From: Deltaproteobacteria bacterium | Lineage (GTDB): Bacteria; Myxococcota_A; Polyangia; HGW-17; SLPX01 | NCBI GenBank assembly: GCA_011390535.1 | Contig: JAABSF010000060.1 | Location: forward strand, 1 to 10,242 | Direction: 5' to 3' | Length of the DNA stretch: 10,242 bases | Shown here: positions 6,310-10,242 of the stretch, piece after piece | Numbering within the stretch: position 1 is the stretch's first letter | Layout of the letters: every line of letters starts with the position of its first letter | Notes under the pieces: model-generated | Seen by the model: only the letters and a program-made list of their open reading frames with translations | The model's database searches: none | What the model was told of the DNA's origin: nothing | Program-made: the position numbers and the translations under genes

Positions 6310-6315
6310 TATAGT
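6310..6315 (+). promoter_or_regulatory. -10-like element directly before the CinA-like start
   Basis: TATAGT (5 of 6 to TATAAT) ends six bases before the ATG at 6322, so initiation at the usual distance would fall on or next to the start codon. No good -35 box is seen at 16-18 bases upstream. Confidence 0.3.
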
Positions 6316-6321
6316 CGCACA

Positions 6322-7095
6322 ATGAACTCACGAAAAGACTATGCAGAGCCTGAAGTTACTGGAGAGAGTCCTCCCACCCTGGCGATTCTGGTTATAGGGG
6401 ATGAAATTTTGCGCGGTGATGTGCAGGATACCAATGCACATTATATGGCGAAACGCTTGAATGATGTAGGAGCAGAACTTCGCCGTATAGAGGTGGTAGG
6501 AGATGATGTAGATGTTATAGCTGAAGCTGTGATGCGCCTCTCTAATGGGCACGATAAGCTCATCCTTTGCGGCGGCATAGGCCCCACTCATGACGATGTG
6601 ACGATGGAAGGAGTCGCGCGTGCTTTCAATGTGTCATTGGAGCTCAATGAAGAGCTTATCCAAATAATGGAGGGGTGGGGGAAAGATCCTTTGGACAGAA
6701 GTTTTCGTCGAATGGCTGAGATTCCAAATGGTGCTCAACTTGTTCCTGTTGATGTGTATTTGCCGATAGTATTTATGGAAAATGTGATCATTTTGCCTGG
6801 TGTCCCCAGGATCTTGAAGAAAAAGTTCGAGAGTGTAATTGAGTTGTTCAGATCCAAGAAGCATCCCAATATCACCCGCACTTTTTTGACTGAACAGACG
6901 GAAATGAGTATCGCCGAGAGCCTTAGAACACTGGCATCAGAGCTTGCTCCCACAGTGTCTATTGGTTCTTATCCACAAAGAATCGCTGAAAAAAAATATA
7001 TTGTGCGAATAACTATTACATCTAGAGATGAGAGAGCATTAGACGATGCTCAGTCAAAGATGCTTGCGACGATAACAGGGCTCAGGAAAGAGTGA
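6322..7095 (+). CDS. CinA N-terminal (MoCF/molybdopterin-binding fold) domain protein, stand-alone
   Basis: 257 residues containing only the MoCF-type domain of the CinA family. Visible motifs are LAILVIGDEILRGDVQDTNA (20-39), LILCGGIGPTHDDVTMEGVA (80-99), EIPNGAQLVP (133-142) and VIILPGVPRILKKKFE (155-170). The C-terminal nicotinamide-nucleotide amidohydrolase domain of full-length CinA (about 410 residues) is absent, as in the short molybdopterin-binding/ADP-ribose-pyrophosphatase-like members, so NMN deamidase activity is not expected. In related proteins the MoCF domain binds or cleaves dinucleotide-type substrates; the substrate here cannot be told. The start is uncertain: ATG 6322 was chosen because the next upstream starts (ATG 6274, TTG 6262) add non-family residues and none of the three has a clear ribosome binding site. 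It is transcribed away from pyrR and converges with the next gene. Confidence 0.85.
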   Translation: MNSRKDYAEPEVTGESPPTLAILVIGDEILRGDVQDTNAHYMAKRLNDVGAELRRIEVVGDDVDVIAEAVMRLSNGHDKLILCGGIGPTHDDVTMEGVARAFNVSLELNEELIQIMEGWGKDPLDRSFRRMAEIPNGAQLVPVDVYLPIVFMENVIILPGVPRILKKKFESVIELFRSKKHPNITRTFLTEQTEMSIAESLRTLASELAPTVSIGSYPQRIAEKKYIVRITITSRDERALDDAQSKMLATITGLRKE

Positions 7096-7211
7096 ACGCA
7101 CCCTATATAAGGCAGCAACCAATAGCTTTGGGGAAGGTGCGGGAGAATTGTGAAGGAGTTCTGATGATGGTAAGGGCTCTAGTGATGGAGACTTCTAAAA
7201 AATCATGGGTT

Positions 7212-8591
7212 TTAATCAGTAACAGGACCACGGATGCACCTGAACCCAAGGTTCAATGATTTATTGTTTTTGTTCTCCTGTTCTCGTGTAGTAACTCTCA
7301 GGTAAGATTGGTCAGGGTGGTGGTATCCTCCACCTCGTATTATCTTGTAATTGTAAGAAGTCATGTTCACCGGATCAGTGCAACCTTGTGCACATGTCGA
7401 GTAGATACTCTCGTTGTATTCGTCCAGCGTCCATTCCCACAGATTGCCCGCCATATCTTTTAGCCCAAAGGGCGAATCTCCTGCACCGGAGGATAGATAG
7501 CCCACCGGCCAGGTGGCCGGCGGATTGGAGGAATAGCAGTAGTTCCAGTTGCAGTTGTTGCACCCGTATGGTTCAGGGGTGTTTCCCCATGGATACTTCC
7601 TTGTGTCAGGGTAAGCTCCTCGGGCGGCTTTTTCCCACTGAGCCTCTGAAGGTAAATCGCCCCCCATCCATTCCTGGCAGTATTCACGGGCCTCGGACCA
7701 CACTATGCAGTTGATGGGGTGGTTTTCCCTGCCTGCTGGTGATGTTGTCCAGTTGCACAAATCGTTTGTACTTGTCACTTCAGGCGAACCCGTACATACA
7801 CCGGCGTCTTTGCAGGCTCGATACATGCCTACGCTCACCTCAGTCGACTGAACGCAATAGGAGCTTAGAGTTACGACGTGGCGGGGTTGCTCTTTATTGT
7901 TGCATGTTCCGCCCAGCTCACCTTCATTGCAACCACGATAGAAGTCACCTTCCGGAATGTATGACCACCCATCTTGGGGGCACCCGTTGGTGTTGCACAC
8001 CTCCACACCGACTGCAGAGTCATCGCAATCTTCGGAAAGATCACAACCTGTGCCACGCAAACCGTCTCCATCAGAGTCCACGCAACTTTGGCATCCATCC
8101 TCTGTCCAGTTCATCGGATCATCATCACAATAGTCTTCCGGGAGATCGCAATCGGTACCTCGGTAACCGTCTCCATCATTATCATGACAATTGTCACACC
8201 CGAATTGGGTCCAATTGTTTGGATCGTTGGGGCAGGCGTCGTCGCTGCACATTCCTTCCATACATTGATAACCTTGTGTTTGAGTGCAGTCCAAGCATGG
8301 CTCACCTCCTGAACCGCATGCGGTGTCATTCATGCCCGGCTGACAAATGCCCCAGTGATCACAGCAACCTGTGCAGATGGTGGGGTTGCAACTCGTCCCT
8401 GCTTCATGAGATGAGTCCTGCATGGAATCTGCGTCAGAATCAGTATCAGAATCAGCGATCACTGAGCCGTCTTTTCGTTCGCTTTTGTTGAAATCAACGG
8501 AACATCCGTTCAAACAATACAGAAACAAAGTGAGGGACGAAAAAGAAAAAAACGCCAAAAAATTTTCTTTGAAAACTAAACTAGAAGTCAC
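7212..8591 (-). CDS. Lipoprotein with Cys-rich region, DxDGDG repeats and an FGE-sulfatase-like domain lacking the catalytic cysteines
   Basis: 459 residues from a GTG start at 8591, preceded by GAGG five bases upstream. Residues 1-29 form a hydrophobic signal ending in the lipobox LNGC (lipidated C30). Residues ~44-62 are an acidic Asp/Ser linker. Residues 68-119 are Cys-rich. Residues 121-190 are two 35-residue units with NWT..GC..C.D.DGDG.RGT.CDL.ED, resembling calcium-binding DxDGDG repeats of Myxococcota surface proteins. Residues ~204-455 are a formylglycine-generating-enzyme/SUMF1-type domain: IPEGDFYRG, CVQSTEVSVGMYRAC, LPSEAQWEKAARGA, YPWGN, PFGLKDMAGNLWEWTLD, IIRGGGYHHPD, LNLGFRCIR. 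True FGEs carry two active-site cysteines in the stretch after RGG(S/G); here it reads YHHPDQSYLRVTTRE, so oxidase activity is unlikely. A binding or structural role at the cell surface is more plausible. It appears monocistronic or follows the coiled-coil gene after 205 bases. Confidence 0.85.
   Translation of the reverse strand: MTSSLVFKENFLAFFSFSSLTLFLYCLNGCSVDFNKSERKDGSVIADSDTDSDADSMQDSSHEAGTSCNPTICTGCCDHWGICQPGMNDTACGSGGEPCLDCTQTQGYQCMEGMCSDDACPNDPNNWTQFGCDNCHDNDGDGYRGTDCDLPEDYCDDDPMNWTEDGCQSCVDSDGDGLRGTGCDLSEDCDDSAVGVEVCNTNGCPQDGWSYIPEGDFYRGCNEGELGGTCNNKEQPRHVVTLSSYCVQSTEVSVGMYRACKDAGVCTGSPEVTSTNDLCNWTTSPAGRENHPINCIVWSEAREYCQEWMGGDLPSEAQWEKAARGAYPDTRKYPWGNTPEPYGCNNCNWNYCYSSNPPATWPVGYLSSGAGDSPFGLKDMAGNLWEWTLDEYNESIYSTCAQGCTDPVNMTSYNYKIIRGGGYHHPDQSYLRVTTREQENKNNKSLNLGFRCIRGPVTD
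8022..8231 (-). repeat. Two tandem 105-bp units encoding Cys/DxDGDG repeats
   Basis: Residues 121-155 and 156-190 of the FGE-like lipoprotein are two 35-residue copies sharing DPxNWT..GC..C.D.DGDG.RGT.CDL.ED. In DNA terms these are 8127-8231 and 8022-8126. Cysteine spacing and the Asp pattern are kept in both copies, consistent with disulfide-linked, metal-binding surface repeats. Confidence 0.75.
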
Positions 8592-8796
8592 AAAATCCTC
8601 AACATTTCCATGATGCTTGTTATAGAACTCGCTAAAGGAAATTTCTTCATGTCATGTATAATACTTTAAAGTTTATCTTTTATGGGGCGGTTTGTCGAAC
8701 CGAAAAACATGACTTATGCGCTGCGCTTATTTGCGCCGGTTTTTTTGGTTGGTGTTTTTGTAGTTATTTAATGGGTGCTCAGGGGTGCTTAACTTG
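8592..8796. other. Intergenic spacer upstream of the FGE-like lipoprotein gene
   Basis: It contains overlapping TATAAT (+, 8657-8662) and TATTAT (-, 8663-8658) hexamers; the minus one could be the -10 of the lipoprotein gene, with a leader of about 60 bases, but no matching -35 box is seen. A 5-bp inverted repeat CGGTT/AACCG lies at 8688-8702. No clear terminator for the upstream coiled-coil gene was found on the minus strand. Confidence 0.35.
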
Positions 8797-9942
8797 TTAG
8801 CGGGCCTTTGGTGTTTTCCGGGTTCTGGCTTTTTTTTCGATGGCAGTGGCTGTTTTCCGATACTCTTTGCTTTTCTTTTTGAGAGCTGCTCTTTTTTCCT
8901 GGAGCAGTTTGCGTGCCTTTTTCAGAGTTAGGAGTCGAGAGCCGGGGGTTCCGGACATGAAATCCTTTTGCATTCTTAGCGCGACCTCTTTTCCTGCCAG
9001 ATCCTGCACCGCTCGAATAGTTGTGTTCCATACGCGCCGAATAGAGACGGCCGCAGGAGTAACGGTTGAACCCGGGTTCACGTTTGATGGGTCGTCGGCC
9101 CCACCTGAACCATTGAAGGATTCTTCTTCACCTGTGAGAACTCCATCTCGGCCGCCGCTTGTCTCGAGGTTTCTCGAATCATCGTTGTTTTCAACTACGC
9201 CTCTTACCCCGGGCGATTGTTTCACCCGCACCGACACCCTGCGACGACTGTCAGTACCCCAGAGCTGATCTCTGCCTTCTGTTCGCTGGATCGCTTTTCT
9301 TAAAGCCATCTGCTTTTCCATACGAGCTATGGAGCGCTCTAGATTTTTAAGGCGGTTTCCAAGCTTGTCAGCTGAATCTTCTAGCAGGTCGGCTTTCCGG
9401 CGGATCTCGGTGGGGCCATCATTGGGGCTAAGTCCTGCTGTTGAAAGCTTGCCTGATTTCACCTTTTTTTGCTCAATCATGTTATTGGCTTTTGCCAAAC
9501 ATTTCCGAAGCTTTTTTGCTGTGTCACCTTTATTGGAGCTTTGTTTTTCAAGGGCTTCAAAGATTTTTCGCAGCCTTGCTCTCAAGCGTCCGATTTTTAC
9601 TCTGTATGATCCTATTCGTTTGTCCAACTCGCTCAGTTTTCCGGAAAGCTCCCTTGCTTCTCCCATTACCGAACGTAATCTGTAATCACGGGCCGGGCCG
9701 GCTGGTTGACTTTGCAGCTTGGAGGCGATGATCTTCAATTTGTTCAGCCATTTCAAGAACTTGGCTCTTTCTTTTTGCAAAGACTCGATGGCTTCATTTG
9801 CTTCATCTATGTGTCCACAAGTATTTGATATATTTTGGTCCGTTTGGTTCCCGTAAGCTGTCCACTCAGAAAAGAACAAAGCACAAAAAACCGCGGATCC
9901 TATTAGAATCGCCGGGAGTATGTTTTTTGCCTTGGAAGCCAT
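8797..9942 (-). CDS. Exported coiled-coil protein of unknown function
   Basis: 381 residues; not recognised. The ATG at 9942 has only a weak purine-rich stretch (GAAAGA) upstream. Residues 1-31 look like a Sec signal peptide (MASKAKN, hydrophobic core, WTAYG), with a likely signal peptidase I cut after TAYG; there is no lipobox at C20 because Phe precedes it. Residues ~45-135 and ~180-220 are rich in Lys, Glu, Leu and Arg with heptad-like spacing and are likely coiled coils. Residues ~228-300 form a Ser/Gly/Asp/Asn-rich, probably disordered link. Residues ~300-381 are again helical and very basic (KKARKLLQEKRAALKKKSKEY, ending KKARTRKTPKAR). The mature part has only two cysteines, C42 and C148, flanking the first coiled coil. 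It may be a periplasmic structural protein; the basic tail might contact polyanions such as LPS or nucleic acid. It could be co-transcribed with the lipoprotein gene downstream. Confidence 0.7.
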   Translation of the reverse strand: MASKAKNILPAILIGSAVFCALFFSEWTAYGNQTDQNISNTCGHIDEANEAIESLQKERAKFLKWLNKLKIIASKLQSQPAGPARDYRLRSVMGEARELSGKLSELDKRIGSYRVKIGRLRARLRKIFEALEKQSSNKGDTAKKLRKCLAKANNMIEQKKVKSGKLSTAGLSPNDGPTEIRRKADLLEDSADKLGNRLKNLERSIARMEKQMALRKAIQRTEGRDQLWGTDSRRRVSVRVKQSPGVRGVVENNDDSRNLETSGGRDGVLTGEEESFNGSGGADDPSNVNPGSTVTPAAVSIRRVWNTTIRAVQDLAGKEVALRMQKDFMSGTPGSRLLTLKKARKLLQEKRAALKKKSKEYRKTATAIEKKARTRKTPKAR

Positions 9943-10242
9943 GAATCTTTCTTTCTTTTTCTTTTTTCTTAAAACTGTTTTTCGAGGCTAAACTTCCCGA
10001 TCTTGTTTTACACAAAGAAATTAAGCAAAAATCGCGCCACATTTTGTTGCTGAAGGGGCTTCTTTTTGGTCTGTTTCCTTCAGAAATCTGAGATCTCAGC
10101 TGTTTTTTGTATCAAATTATAAACACTCATAGCAAAGAGTTTTTATGGGCGGGGTGCGGTTTTGTGAAGTAGGACTATCCACTCGACCCTGCTGCGACTC
10201 TCTGCTCGGCCTGATTCAATGCAAAACAAGTTTAAAAAAGTC
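9943..10242. other. Gene-free right end with palindrome and inverted repeat
   Basis: This is the upstream region of the coiled-coil gene. It has a long pyrimidine tract at 9947-9970. It also has an inverted repeat CTGAAGG (10050-10056) with CCTTCAG (10077-10083) around a 20-base loop, and a perfect 12-base palindrome CTGAGATCTCAG (10088-10099). The last 100 bases show no convincing coding frame or RNA gene; a short minus-strand frame open to the edge ends at 10143. Confidence 0.5.
10116..10121 (-). promoter_or_regulatory. Consensus -10 element for the coiled-coil gene
   Basis: A perfect TATAAT on the minus strand, without a recognisable -35 box at 16-18 bases. Initiation near 10109 would give a 5' untranslated region of about 165 bases containing both inverted repeats noted nearby. 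Confidence 0.35.

Larger units (their letters stand above)
5927..6321. other. Divergent regulatory spacer between pyrR and the CinA-like gene
   Basis: About 395 bases without a recognised gene. The left part (5927-6064) is the probable pyr leader; it also has a small GCCG-ATAG-CGGC hairpin at 5976-5987. The pyr promoter candidate is at 6071-6100. The right part (6101-6321) contains AT-rich runs and ends with a TATAGT element just before the CinA-like start. I see no tRNA, small-RNA terminator or mobile element in it. Confidence 0.5.

Noticed and set aside
7739..8491. Long + strand open frame of 250 codons opposite the FGE-like gene
   Set aside because: Its product is His/Arg/Cys/Ser-rich without domain signs and mirrors the Cys/Asp-rich codons of the real gene; it is a shadow frame.
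8723..8746. GCGC-TTATTT-GCGC hairpin followed after CGG by a run of seven T on the + strand, like an intrinsic terminator
   Set aside because: No + strand gene lies upstream of it (both flanking genes are on the minus strand), and on the minus strand the run is A, so it does not serve either gene as an intrinsic terminator.
10143..10242. Minus-strand frame open to the right edge (about 32 codons) that could be the end of another gene
   Set aside because: Too short, with no recognisable motif and no similarity to anything I know; chance is as likely.
10140..10242. tRNA-like appearance of the right-end sequence
   Set aside because: No acceptor stem pairing, TpsiC-arm consensus or anticodon arm could be placed.

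Overview
The window reads as a piece of a moderate-GC chromosome from a Myxococcota-type (former Deltaproteobacteria) bacterium. The evidence is indirect: the left edge carries the short Cys-rich CGDG...GEECDG repeats typical of secreted proteins of that group, there are two predicted lipoproteins with low-complexity linkers after the lipid-anchored cysteine, and one of these joins a Cys-rich region, DxDGDG repeats and a formylglycine-generating-enzyme-like (FGE-like) domain. No rRNA, tRNA, CRISPR array, transposase or phage gene is visible.

Layout from left to right. 1-278 (+) is the 3' end of a Cys-rich repeat protein that starts outside the window. 433-1818 (+) is a lipoprotein with an Asn/Tyr spacer, a probable carboxypeptidase-regulatory-like beta domain and a glutamine-amidotransferase-like fold. 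A convergent spacer follows (1819-2052). 2053-5926 (-) is a pyrimidine operon read right to left: pyrR (5378-5926), pyrB (4325-5272), pyrC (2912-4195) and an unrecognised 258-residue protein (2053-2829). A divergent regulatory spacer (5927-6321) separates it from a stand-alone CinA/MoCF-domain protein (6322-7095, +). 7212-8591 (-) is the FGE-like lipoprotein, and 8797-9942 (-) is an exported coiled-coil protein of unknown function. The last 300 bases hold no convincing gene but contain a -10 element and two inverted repeats.

How the genes work together: PyrB and PyrC catalyse steps two and three of de novo pyrimidine synthesis, and PyrR is a UMP/UTP-sensing RNA-binding regulator expected to control them. 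The non-coding parts of this operon are the most interesting part of the window. The pyrR leader has a 9-bp inverted repeat enclosing a 13-codon reading frame. The pyrR-pyrB spacer has two tandem hairpins. Just before pyrC, two mutually exclusive small hairpins either expose or sequester the pyrC ribosome binding site, and the sequestering one partly resembles the PyrR binding loop. No typical intrinsic attenuator was seen, so translational control is the favoured hypothesis. The other genes are mostly cell-envelope or secreted proteins with no evident link to the pyr genes.
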